A DNA stretch of 45,276 nt from Rhodoferax sp. (lineage in GTDB: Bacteria > Pseudomonadota > Gammaproteobacteria > Burkholderiales > Burkholderiaceae_C): positions 16,322-61,597 of the forward strand of contig NZ_JAQTWM010000010.1 of the NCBI RefSeq assembly GCF_028689305.1, given 5' to 3'. The notes under the pieces were generated by a model. The model made no database searches. It saw only the letters and a list, made by a program, of their open reading frames with translations, and was not told the origin of the DNA. Below, one piece after another: positions 34,220-42,102 of this stretch. The translations under genes and the position numbers were made by a program. How positions within the stretch are numbered: the first letter of the stretch is position 1; every line of letters starts with the position of its first letter.

Positions 34220-34564
34220 TCACTGGGACAGAATCCAGTCGGCCAGGTTTTGCTGGACTTTCGGGTCCTTGCTGTCAAGCATCTTGTGTTCGACTTCCTT
34301 GCCGTCAGAGGTCTTGACCATACCGCCAGACGTGAAATTTTTGATGGCCTTGGCCTGACCATCAGGCTTGCCTTTGTATTTCTCAGCGATCTTTTTCAAT
34401 GATGGGCCTTTTTTGGCCTTATCCACGGCATGGCATTTTGTGCAGTCGTTGTCCTTGAACAAAGCCTGTGCCGCAGCAGCATCCACTGCCGCTTGAGCCG
34501 GTGTCAGGCTTGCGAGGGTCAATACAACAGCGCTACTGACGAGAGTGACGGATGATTTGAACAT
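34220..34564 (-). CDS. Monoheme class I cytochrome c
   Basis: The 114-residue protein starts at the ATG at 34564, preceded by AGGAG at nine bases. A signal peptide ends near AQAA. The single heme motif is CTKCH at residues 41-45, and a late Met (M95, or M82) would be the other axial ligand. The fold is like cytochrome c5/c-551. It sits between mtrB and the CbcL-like gene and probably shuttles electrons in the periplasm. It takes the position that MtoD has in the Sideroxydans mto cluster. Confidence 0.9.
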   Translation of the reverse strand: MFKSSVTLVSSAVVLTLASLTPAQAAVDAAAAQALFKDNDCTKCHAVDKAKKGPSLKKIAEKYKGKPDGQAKAIKNFTSGGMVKTSDGKEVEHKMLDSKDPKVQQNLADWILSQ

Positions 34565-34681
34565 TTGGAAGACTCCTGAAAAACATGCTGCACTCAGCAC
34601 ACAAAAACGAACCATCATGAATGGCAAGAAAAGACCTATTCACCCAAGGTGATACCAGGCCTTAGTCATATCAATCCCTGC

Positions 34682-37000
34682 CTAGAACTTGTAAATGTAA
34701 GACACCCCCAGGAAGGTGACAGATTGATCTGGATTCATGCCCACCGTGGTGTTGTCCTGGTACACGAACGCACGTCCGTTATTCGTCCATGACCATTCCC
34801 TGAGCTCAGCACGTTGGTGAATCAAGCTGAAGCGGATATCGGCATTTTTACGCAACGCATATTTGCCATACAGATTCAGAGTGGTACTCTGGTAGCTCAC
34901 GTCCGGCACACCGATGGCAGCTTGGGCCAGATTGGCGGCCGTCGGAGCAGTCCCCGTCACACCAGACGCAGCTCGCAGCCCGTATTTGGTAGTGTCATTG
35001 AGATAGGTCAGCTGCGCCCCCACCTCCAAATTGGAGGAAATGACACCCTTCACACCCAAACCGATACCATCACTGCGAGTTTCCAGATCCGCCATATAGC
35101 CGGTACTATGGTTGATTTTCTGGTTTTGTGTCCCTTGAGACAGGTAACCATTGATCTTCCATTTGTCCGTCACGGCAAAGCTGGCGTCCAGGCTGTATTG
35201 CCGGGTACTGGACTCCAGCCAGCCCTTTTGCCCGGCAACGGGATTGAATGCTGTGGCATTCTTGTCCTTGCCGTCTTCCACATTGAACTGCACTTCCACC
35301 TTGTCATTGGGCATCCAGTTGGCAGACAGCTTGATCTTGTCGCGATCAATATCCACCATGTTCATCGGGAAAGCATTACCGGCATTGAGCGCAATGAATT
35401 GGCTAGCCGAGCCAGTTTGGCCATAACCCAAGCCCGCTGCCACAAAAGCGGCACTGTTGCTCAGGCTGGTCCAGTCACCACCAGTGCGCTTGCTGTTGGA
35501 ATACCCGACCGAACCCGTGAGTGTTTCAGACATGCTGCGACGCAATTCCAGCCGATACCCCTTCTCGGTGTTTTTGGCACGCACAGCACCCAAGCCAGCC
35601 AGCTCTTCCTCGGTGATCGACACCGGAACCGGCCGGTCATACGAGCTGTAGTCCAGTCCAATCGTGCCACGCAGATCGACAGGCAGTTGGTAACTGGCCT
35701 CCAGCTTTCCGACTACCTTGGTCGATGACGCCAGATAGTTGTACCAAGACCGATTGACATAGGTCGCCGGCGTGGTGGCCGGGACCACCGCCCCGCCTTC
35801 CACGTTGTAGAGCGCTTCGGTGGAAGAATCCTTCTTGTCTTCATACCGTACATTGGCCAGCAGGCTCAATTTGGGCATGGGTCTGGCCGTCACGCCAAGC
35901 TGAACCAGCTTGGTGTCCACCACACCATTCAGGCTGGTGACCCCGGCAGGCGCATTGGTCAGCCCATTGGCCAGGAAATTGTCATCCTGCGTGGCATGGG
36001 TATAAGCCACCTTGAAATTGCCCTGGGTGGTTGGCGTAAACCGGTAATTGCCAGACACATAAAACTGGTGTGCCTGATTGTCGGGCTGCAAAGCGATTGG
36101 GGACTGCAGCACATTGCGCAAACTGGTACCACCCCCTGCAATATTGGTCGTGGCCGGAGCCAGGGTGCTGAGCACCCCCAGCGGATTATTCAGGCTGTTT
36201 GGCACGGCGGCCGTCATATTCCCGTTGGCATTGGTGAAAAACGAACCGTAATACCCGGCACTCACGCTAAATTTTTGATCGTGGTAATTCAACCGGGCTT
36301 CAATTTGCCGTGTGGTGGTATCCACCGGCTCGGGCAACAACAACAAGGCCCAGGTCTGATTGGTGGCGGTCTGCGTGTTGGTGCACACATAAGCCGCACA
36401 GGCGTAACCAACGCCGTAGGTGCGGGCCCCTGTCTTGGTCTCATTGCGAAACGCCACTTCAAACTGCAGGTTCTTGTTGAGCCATTTTTCGCCACTCAGA
36501 CCCAAACCAACCCGTTTGAGCTTGAGGTCATAGTCCTGCCCGGTACCCGGCGTTGCCAGACGCACCACCGAAGGTGTGGTCGACCCCAGGCCGACCATAC
36601 CCGTGTTGATGGTACGAATTTCATGATGCACCAACTCGGAATAGTCAGCCCCGAGCTTCCAGTTACCCTGATTTTCGTAGGAGACAGAAAGATCACGGTT
36701 GTCAAGGCCGAGGTTGTTGCCCTTGATGTAGAGCGAAGTGCCTGTGGCCTCATCACGCTTGTTGATGTCCAGATCCACCTGCAAGGTGGTGTCGTTGTCA
36801 CGCAGGCCGTTGTATTGGCCCATCAGTGAACGGTCCTTCTGGCTGCCACTCGAAGCCCCCACCCCCACGCTGATCGAGCTGGTGGGTTGGGTCAACTGAG
36901 CGATTTCAGCGTCATCCGCATACGCTGGTGCATAGGCGGCCAGAACGGCCAGAGCCAGAATTGATTTACTGAACCCAAAATACTGCTGACTGGTTTTCAT
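34682..37000 (-). CDS. mtrB: MtrB/PioB-family outer-membrane beta-barrel of the electron conduit
   Basis: The barrel wraps decaheme MtrA to carry electrons through the outer membrane. The product has a signal peptide ending at AYA and long runs of alternating polar and hydrophobic strand sequence, and it ends in SYIYKF with a terminal Phe, as outer-membrane barrels do. The 772-residue length suits the family (about 700-800). I prefer the ATG at 37000, with AAAGG nine bases upstream, over 37006. The N-terminal CxxC of Shewanella MtrB is absent; the only two Cys I see are at 201 and 206 (CAAYVC). It lies 15 bases after mtrA. Confidence 0.9.
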   Translation of the reverse strand: MKTSQQYFGFSKSILALAVLAAYAPAYADDAEIAQLTQPTSSISVGVGASSGSQKDRSLMGQYNGLRDNDTTLQVDLDINKRDEATGTSLYIKGNNLGLDNRDLSVSYENQGNWKLGADYSELVHHEIRTINTGMVGLGSTTPSVVRLATPGTGQDYDLKLKRVGLGLSGEKWLNKNLQFEVAFRNETKTGARTYGVGYACAAYVCTNTQTATNQTWALLLLPEPVDTTTRQIEARLNYHDQKFSVSAGYYGSFFTNANGNMTAAVPNSLNNPLGVLSTLAPATTNIAGGGTSLRNVLQSPIALQPDNQAHQFYVSGNYRFTPTTQGNFKVAYTHATQDDNFLANGLTNAPAGVTSLNGVVDTKLVQLGVTARPMPKLSLLANVRYEDKKDSSTEALYNVEGGAVVPATTPATYVNRSWYNYLASSTKVVGKLEASYQLPVDLRGTIGLDYSSYDRPVPVSITEEELAGLGAVRAKNTEKGYRLELRRSMSETLTGSVGYSNSKRTGGDWTSLSNSAAFVAAGLGYGQTGSASQFIALNAGNAFPMNMVDIDRDKIKLSANWMPNDKVEVQFNVEDGKDKNATAFNPVAGQKGWLESSTRQYSLDASFAVTDKWKINGYLSQGTQNQKINHSTGYMADLETRSDGIGLGVKGVISSNLEVGAQLTYLNDTTKYGLRAASGVTGTAPTAANLAQAAIGVPDVSYQSTTLNLYGKYALRKNADIRFSLIHQRAELREWSWTNNGRAFVYQDNTTVGMNPDQSVTFLGVSYIYKF

Positions 37001-37015
37001 GATCATCAGCCTTTC

Positions 37016-38056
37016 TCAACGGAAGTTGAACTGGGGAGTCGGGTTGGTCGCGGCAGGGTTGTTGGTGCCATGAACCTGCGTGTGGCAATTCATGCAACTA
37101 CGCCCCTGGGTCAAATTGGTCGTGCTCTTGCCCGACTGGGTTGCCGTGTTGGGTACGGCCTGAGCACCCAGCAACTGCGGGATAAATCCGCCGTGTGGGG
37201 TATGACACTGATGGCACAGGAAAGGTGCACGCACTTTCAGCAGATTTTCAACCACCGTCCCATGCGGGTTGTGGCAATTACCGCAGTCTTCACTGACCGG
37301 CTCATGGTTGTGCACAAACGGGCCACGTTTTTCCATGTGACAGGTGTAGCAGGTCTCCACCACGCTGTCACGTTTCATGAGCTTGGGACCCACCGAGCCA
37401 TGCGAGGCGTGGCAATCCGAACAACCCATCTTGCCTTCAGGCACCGGATGGCGCGAAGGTTTGCTCATTTGGACACGCTGCTCCTTGTGGCAGCTGTAGC
37501 AAACCTCGGGCTGGGTCTTCTTGTCACGCACCTTGTCATTGGCGGTGTGAATCTGATGACACGACGTGCAGGCCACGTCCTTGGTCTGGTGGGCGCTGCC
37601 CTCCCAATGGGAACGCTTGGCATCACTCTGGTGGCAGCTCAGACAGGCCTGGTTTTTTGTCGCTGCCGGAGTGGTCGACCCCTTGGTGAACTGGTTATCA
37701 GCCTTGGGCGGTTTGCCGCTGCCGCTGTAATTCAGGTGCTTCTCGCTGGCACCATGACAGTCGGTGCAGGTGGGCGTGCGTCCATCCGCCTTGACACCAT
37801 GCCGGGTCTTACCGATCGCCAGTACCGATGGGTGCAAGTCCAGCATCGTGGGCACTTTGTCGTCCGTCTCATCATGGCAACCTGTGCATTTGGCGTCGCC
37901 CTTCAGGATCAGATCCTTTGGTGCCGCCGCAGCCGTGGCTGGCGCCGCCTTGACCACATCTGCGGCGAAGCCAGAACCCGCCGCCAGCGCCGCACCCAAC
38001 ACAGCGCCCTTGAGGGCTGTCCAGAACAGCCTTCTGATTTCAGCATGATGTTTCAT
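37016..38056 (-). CDS. mtrA: MtrA/MtoA-type periplasmic decaheme cytochrome c
   Basis: The 346-residue protein has a signal peptide ending near GFAA and ten CxxCH motifs at residues 57, 97, 138, 163, 186, 212, 236, 258, 281 and 321. The spacing of two five-heme halves fits the MtrA/MtoA/PioA family; Shewanella MtrA has 333 residues, so this is normal length without the PioA extension. It is the wire inside the MtrB barrel. I start at the ATG at 38056, with AAAGGG seven bases upstream. It is the first gene of the operon, with a perfect FNR box about 100 bases upstream. Confidence 0.93.
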   Translation of the reverse strand: MKHHAEIRRLFWTALKGAVLGAALAAGSGFAADVVKAAPATAAAAPKDLILKGDAKCTGCHDETDDKVPTMLDLHPSVLAIGKTRHGVKADGRTPTCTDCHGASEKHLNYSGSGKPPKADNQFTKGSTTPAATKNQACLSCHQSDAKRSHWEGSAHQTKDVACTSCHQIHTANDKVRDKKTQPEVCYSCHKEQRVQMSKPSRHPVPEGKMGCSDCHASHGSVGPKLMKRDSVVETCYTCHMEKRGPFVHNHEPVSEDCGNCHNPHGTVVENLLKVRAPFLCHQCHTPHGGFIPQLLGAQAVPNTATQSGKSTTNLTQGRSCMNCHTQVHGTNNPAATNPTPQFNFR

Positions 38057-38125
38057 AAACAAACCCTTTACATTGGCTTTACAAGGAGAACTGGCGCGAT
38101 GTTAATTCCGCACCCGTCTTGTGGG

Positions 38126-38165
38126 AATATATTTTTAATTGTTCCAAGCACTTGATTTAAATCAA
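38126..38165 (-). promoter_or_regulatory. FNR/ANR-dependent promoter of the mtr operon
   Basis: TTGATTTAAATCAA (38152-38165) is a perfect FNR box. On the minus strand TATATT (38131-38126) lies downstream so that the box centre is about 40 bases from the predicted start, the position of class II activation. This points to induction of mtrA and the genes after it at low oxygen. Confidence 0.78.
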
Positions 38166-38175
38166 AGACGAATAA

Positions 38176-38187
38176 ATAGCAAATTAG
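38176..38187 (+). repeat. Possible remnant of the dispersed repeat
   Basis: ATAGCAAATTAG is identical to the last twelve bases spanning the end of copy B and the base after it (9470-9481). No other part of the repeat is recognisable here. It lies at the boundary between waaA and the mtr operon and could be chance. Confidence 0.25.
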
Positions 38188-38257
38188 GTGAAAACCCTAG
38201 GTTCGTCGTTCATACATGACCAACATCAAGAAACGCCTTGATACCCAGGATTCACGG

Positions 38258-39577
38258 TCAAAAGCCGACAAGATAGTGATTCAAGGCAGCGGCTTGACGA
38301 ATGGCGGCCCCTTGATGTGCTTGCGCAAATTGCCCTGCTGCCAAGCGGGTCTTTGACAATTCATCGTTGTCAAATGGCAACGCACTGGCGACGGTCACCG
38401 CCTGCTGCAAATTGATGGTGCGCAGTGCGGCGCCAGCGGCCAGCGCCTGCTCGGCAGCCTCGGCAAAGTTGAAGGTGTGTGGCCCCATCACCACCGGACA
38501 GCCACAGGCCGCCGCTTCGATCAGGTTCTGGCCCCCCAAGGGCTCGAAACTGCCGCCCAGCAGGGCTACATCTGCCAGACCGTAATACAACGCCATTTCA
38601 CCCAAAGAATCCCCCAACCAGATCGTTGGCCCCTGGGGCATCGCACCAGGTCCCTCTGGCGACCATTGGCAGCGCCGTGATACGGCAAAACCCTGCGACT
38701 GAATCAGCTCAGCCACCGCCTCAAAACGCTGCGGATGCCGCGGCACAATCAGCCACAAGACTTGGTTTACTATAGATTTTGTAGCAACCAAAGGTTGATT
38801 CATGTCGGCTAGAGGCCAAAATTCCTTCAAAATTTGCAACAGGGCCAGTTCCTCCCCCTCACGCGAGCTGGCCAACATCACCACCGGTCTGCCCACACCC
38901 AGACGCCATTGGCGCCCCAGGGCCAGCTGAGTCTGATCGGGCGTTGCATCAAATTTGAGGTTGCCCAGCACCCCACGCACTGGTGCGCCCAGTTGGGTCA
39001 ACCGCTCGGCGTCCGCTGCGGTCTGCGCCCAGACTGCGGCCAGCCCGGCATAAGCTGGCCGCGCCAGCCAGGCCAGCCGCTGCGCCTGTCGCAACGACTT
39101 GTCACTCAAACGGGCGTTGACCAGCACCAGCGGTACACCCTGACGGCGACACAAATGAACCAGGTTGGGCCAGATTTCGGTTTCCATCAGCACCCCCAGA
39201 TCCGGCTGGAAGTGCGCCAGAAAACGCTGCGCGGCACCGGGTGCATCCCAAGGCTGCCAAGTCTGCAGATCCCCGGGCTGCAGTAGCTTCTGCCCTTCAG
39301 CGCGCCCGGTGGCCGTCCCGTGGGTCAACAACAGCCGCATGCTTGGCCATTGGGCGCGCAAGGCCGCAATCAACACCGCCGCCGCCCGGGTTTCGCCCAA
39401 GGACACGGCGTGCACCCACACCGTTGGCCCGTTGTGTGGCGCCACCGCTTGGGTGTAATGGCCAAAACGCTCGTCGATGGCATGCAGGTAACCGGCCTCC
39501 TGCGCGCCACGGCGGCACAGCTTGCGCCGCAGCAGTGGCTGCGCCAGCCACATCAGCAGGGAATACAGCCAGCGCAT
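38258..39577 (-). CDS. waaA: 3-deoxy-D-manno-octulosonic acid (Kdo) transferase
   Basis: The enzyme adds Kdo from CMP-Kdo to the lipid A precursor at the inner membrane. The 439-residue protein starts MRWLYSLLMWL at 39577 with a membrane anchor, then VWVHAVSLGETRAA, LMETEIWPNL with the catalytic Glu region, and the C-terminal FEPLGGQNLIEAAACGCPVVMGPH typical of GT30. Residues about 253-271 (including EFWPLADMNQ) are encoded by an in-frame copy of the dispersed repeat, in the loop before LIVPRHPQRF. The gene overlaps waaC by one base. An upstream frame to 39697 lacks family support. Confidence 0.93.
   Translation of the reverse strand: MRWLYSLLMWLAQPLLRRKLCRRGAQEAGYLHAIDERFGHYTQAVAPHNGPTVWVHAVSLGETRAAAVLIAALRAQWPSMRLLLTHGTATGRAEGQKLLQPGDLQTWQPWDAPGAAQRFLAHFQPDLGVLMETEIWPNLVHLCRRQGVPLVLVNARLSDKSLRQAQRLAWLARPAYAGLAAVWAQTAADAERLTQLGAPVRGVLGNLKFDATPDQTQLALGRQWRLGVGRPVVMLASSREGEELALLQILKEFWPLADMNQPLVATKSIVNQVLWLIVPRHPQRFEAVAELIQSQGFAVSRRCQWSPEGPGAMPQGPTIWLGDSLGEMALYYGLADVALLGGSFEPLGGQNLIEAAACGCPVVMGPHTFNFAEAAEQALAAGAALRTINLQQAVTVASALPFDNDELSKTRLAAGQFAQAHQGAAIRQAAALNHYLVGF
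38769..38821 (-). repeat. Dispersed repeat, copy D, in frame inside waaA
   Basis: On the minus strand the copy begins TTTTGGCCTCTAGCC, identical over the first 15 bases to copy B, and ends in ATCTATAGTAAA. It is read in frame as part of WaaA and adds about 18 residues. Confidence 0.8.
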
Positions 39578-40587
39578 CACGGCGAACGGAGCGTGGCCGA
39601 CACGGACAGCCATGCCTGCCAGACCGCCTCTACCGACGGCGCAGGCTGGGCAAACACACTGCATTGCCGCGTCCCGGCCAGTGGTCCGGTCCGCCAAGCG
39701 GTGTCAAAGTTGTAAAGCTGCACATGCGGCAAGTCCAGCGCCACCGCGATGTGGCTCAGGCCACTGTCCACCCCGATCACACCGGCGCAGGTCGCCAGGG
39801 CATCCGTCAGTGCATCCAGTGCCAGCATCGGCCAGACCTGGACATGGTGCAACCCTTGCGCCAACGCCAAAGCGGCCTGCTCCTCAGCCGCATTGCCGTG
39901 CGGCAGAGCCACACCGTAACCGGCCTCATCCAAGCGCTTGGCCAAGGCACGCCAGTGGTCCAGCGGCCATTGTTTGTCAGCCCGGGAAGTCCCATGCACC
40001 AGGGCCACCACCCCTTTCAGGCCGGTCCTGAATGCTACGTTTTTCATAGCATCAGGTGCTTGTTCCATGTGGGCCAGAAGGCCAAAATGCATCAAGGAAG
40101 GCAGGTGGTAACCCAGTGCTGCAGCACACAGTGCGCGAGAACGTGTCACCGCATGGCTGTGCGCTGGCATGGGCAGCGCCACATCAGCCACCCAGCGCGC
40201 CGGTGCCTCGAAGCTGGAGCCTTCGGTCTGGTTGGCCAGGCCGTAACGCCGGCCATCCGGGTTCAAAGACGCCAGCCACGACACCAGCGCCGATTTGCTC
40301 AAGCCCTGCAAATCAATCACCGCGTCATAAGACACCTGCTGCAGTTCGGCCTTGAACAGTTGCCAGGCCTGGCGGGTGTCGCGGCTGAACATGGCCTTGC
40401 GCCAGCGCCGCAGATCGCAGGCGATCACCCGGTGCACGCCTGCACAACGGCGCACCAGCGGAGCAAACCCGCGCTCCACCACCCAGTCGATCTGCGCGTC
40501 GGGCAAGGCCCGGCGAATGTCTTGCACCGCCGGCATGGCATGCACCACGTCGCCAAGCGAAGACAGCTTGACGATCAGGATCTTCAA
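39577..40587 (-). CDS. waaC: Lipopolysaccharide heptosyltransferase I
   Basis: The enzyme adds the first heptose to Kdo in the LPS inner core. The 336-residue protein starts MKILIVKLSSLGDVVHAMPA, has DAVIDLQGLSKSAL, HGTSRADKQWP and GVDSGLSHIAVAL, all GT9 heptosyltransferase marks. Residues about 167-184 (FGLLAHMEQAPDAMKNVA) are encoded by a copy of the dispersed repeat, in the linker between the two domains. The start overlaps the stop of the phosphohexomutase gene by ATGA, and the stop overlaps waaA by one base, so the three genes are co-translated. Confidence 0.93.
   Translation of the reverse strand: MKILIVKLSSLGDVVHAMPAVQDIRRALPDAQIDWVVERGFAPLVRRCAGVHRVIACDLRRWRKAMFSRDTRQAWQLFKAELQQVSYDAVIDLQGLSKSALVSWLASLNPDGRRYGLANQTEGSSFEAPARWVADVALPMPAHSHAVTRSRALCAAALGYHLPSLMHFGLLAHMEQAPDAMKNVAFRTGLKGVVALVHGTSRADKQWPLDHWRALAKRLDEAGYGVALPHGNAAEEQAALALAQGLHHVQVWPMLALDALTDALATCAGVIGVDSGLSHIAVALDLPHVQLYNFDTAWRTGPLAGTRQCSVFAQPAPSVEAVWQAWLSVSATLRSP
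40034..40087 (-). repeat. Dispersed repeat, copy E, in frame inside waaC
   Basis: On the minus strand it reads TTTTGGCCTTCTGGCCCACA and ends near TAGC. It is more diverged than the other copies: an extra T shifts and then restores the frame match with copy D. Both coding copies give the peptide pattern LA-x-M-x-Q. Confidence 0.65.
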
Positions 40588-41966
40588 TGCGCCGCCTCGT
40601 CCATCACGGCATCGGGCTTGACTGAACGCAGCAGCGCCAGCATGTCGGTCTGGATGCGTTGCAGCGCCTCGGGCGTGTGACCCTCAAAACGCAGCACCAG
40701 CACCGGTGTGGTGTTGGAGGCACGGATCAGCCCAAAACCATCGGGCCAGTCCACGCGCAGGCCATCAATGGTGGTGACCTGTGCCGGCGCCGCAAAATCA
40801 ACCTGTGCCACCAGCTGGTTCACCAGCGCATGGGGTTCGCCCTCGGCACAGGCTACATTGAGTTCGGGCGTGCAATAACTGCTGGGCAGGGCATTGAGCA
40901 CGGCGTTCGCATCGGGTGACTGGCTCAGGATTTCCAGCAGGCGGCAGCCGGCATAAGTGCCATCGTCAAAGCCGTACCAGCGTTCCTTGAAGAAGATGTG
41001 GCCACTCATCTCGCCACCCAAGGGCGCGCCGATTTCTTTCATCTTGGCCTTGATCAGCGAGTGCCCGGTCTTGAACATCAGCGGCACCCCACCGGCCGCT
41101 TCAATCGTCGGCGCCAGGCGCTGGGAACACTTCACATCAAAAATGACGGTGCCGCCAGGCACACGCTTGAGCACGTCACGGGCAAACAGCATCATCTGCC
41201 GGTCCGGGTAAATGGTGTTGCCGTCCTTGGTAACAATGCCCAGGCGGTCGCCATCACCATCAAACGCCAGGCCGATTTCCGCATCACCAGCCTGCAGTGC
41301 GGCCACCACATCACGCAGGTTCTCGGGTTTGCTGGGGTCGGGGTGATGGTTCGGAAAGTTGCCATCCACCTCGCTGAACAACTCGGTCACTTCACAACCA
41401 ATGGCGCGCAGAATGGCCGGTGCCGAGGCACCAGCAATGCCATTGCCCGAGTCAACCACAATCTTCATCGGCCGCGACAGCTGGATGCCCCCGACAATGC
41501 GCGCCTGGTAGTCAGCCAGCACATCCACCGAACGAATTCGGCCGCCACCGGCCAGCTCCCAGGTTTCACGCGCCATCATGTCGCGCAGCGCCTGAATCTC
41601 ATCACCATAAATGGCACGCCCGGCCAGCACCATCTTGAAACCGTTGTAGTCCTTGGGGTTGTGGCTACCGGTGACCTGGATGCCACTGGCACACACCGTG
41701 CTGGCGGCAAAGTAAAGCATCGGCGTGGTGACCCGGCCAATGTCAATGACATCGATCCCAACCTGCATCAAACCACGCATCAGCGCCGTGCTCAGAGCCG
41801 GGCCGCTCAAGCGTCCGTCCCGCCCCACCGCCACACTGGCCTGCCCTTCGCGGCGGGCCAGCGTGCCAAAGGCGCGCCCCAGCGCTTCGGCCATGGCCTC
41901 GTTGACGGTGTCGGGCACCACGCCGCGAATGTCATAGGCCTTGAAAATGGACGCTGGTAACTGCAT
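40584..41966 (-). CDS. Phosphomannomutase/phosphoglucomutase (AlgC type)
   Basis: The 460-residue enzyme interconverts hexose 1- and 6-phosphates for nucleotide-sugar and LPS synthesis. It has the phosphoserine loop VTGSHNPKDYNGFKM near residue 105, the metal-binding loop DGDGDRLG near 240, the sugar-specificity loop GGEMSGHIFFKE near 320, and the C-terminal phosphate-binding part RASNTTPVLVLRFE. It is first of the three-gene LPS operon with waaC and waaA. AlgC-like enzymes accept both mannose and glucose phosphates. Confidence 0.94.
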   Translation of the reverse strand: MQLPASIFKAYDIRGVVPDTVNEAMAEALGRAFGTLARREGQASVAVGRDGRLSGPALSTALMRGLMQVGIDVIDIGRVTTPMLYFAASTVCASGIQVTGSHNPKDYNGFKMVLAGRAIYGDEIQALRDMMARETWELAGGGRIRSVDVLADYQARIVGGIQLSRPMKIVVDSGNGIAGASAPAILRAIGCEVTELFSEVDGNFPNHHPDPSKPENLRDVVAALQAGDAEIGLAFDGDGDRLGIVTKDGNTIYPDRQMMLFARDVLKRVPGGTVIFDVKCSQRLAPTIEAAGGVPLMFKTGHSLIKAKMKEIGAPLGGEMSGHIFFKERWYGFDDGTYAGCRLLEILSQSPDANAVLNALPSSYCTPELNVACAEGEPHALVNQLVAQVDFAAPAQVTTIDGLRVDWPDGFGLIRASNTTPVLVLRFEGHTPEALQRIQTDMLALLRSVKPDAVMDEAAH

Positions 41967-42102
41967 GCAAACCCCCTTGAAACGAGATTGGATATGGATT
42001 GTGTGCCCAGGATTGTAGGGTCGGGTTCAGCCACAGCCACATGTCCGAAAACGGCCAAAAATGGGGCACTGCCAGAGGGTCAACACACCTATCATTCAGG
42101 GC

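Noticed and set aside
32124-38056. An MtrC/OmcA-type surface cytochrome in the operon
   Set aside because: All four genes are accounted for and none is a lipoprotein decaheme; no other multiheme gene is in the window.
38092-38115. TGGCGCG as a sigma-54 promoter element before mtrA
   Set aside because: It lies on the plus strand, away from mtrA, and no TTGC element follows at the needed distance.
39241-40680. Plus-strand open frame of 479 codons opposite waaA and waaC
   Set aside because: It lies opposite two clear LPS genes and its composition (Arg/Pro/Gln/His-rich) is typical of a shadow frame.
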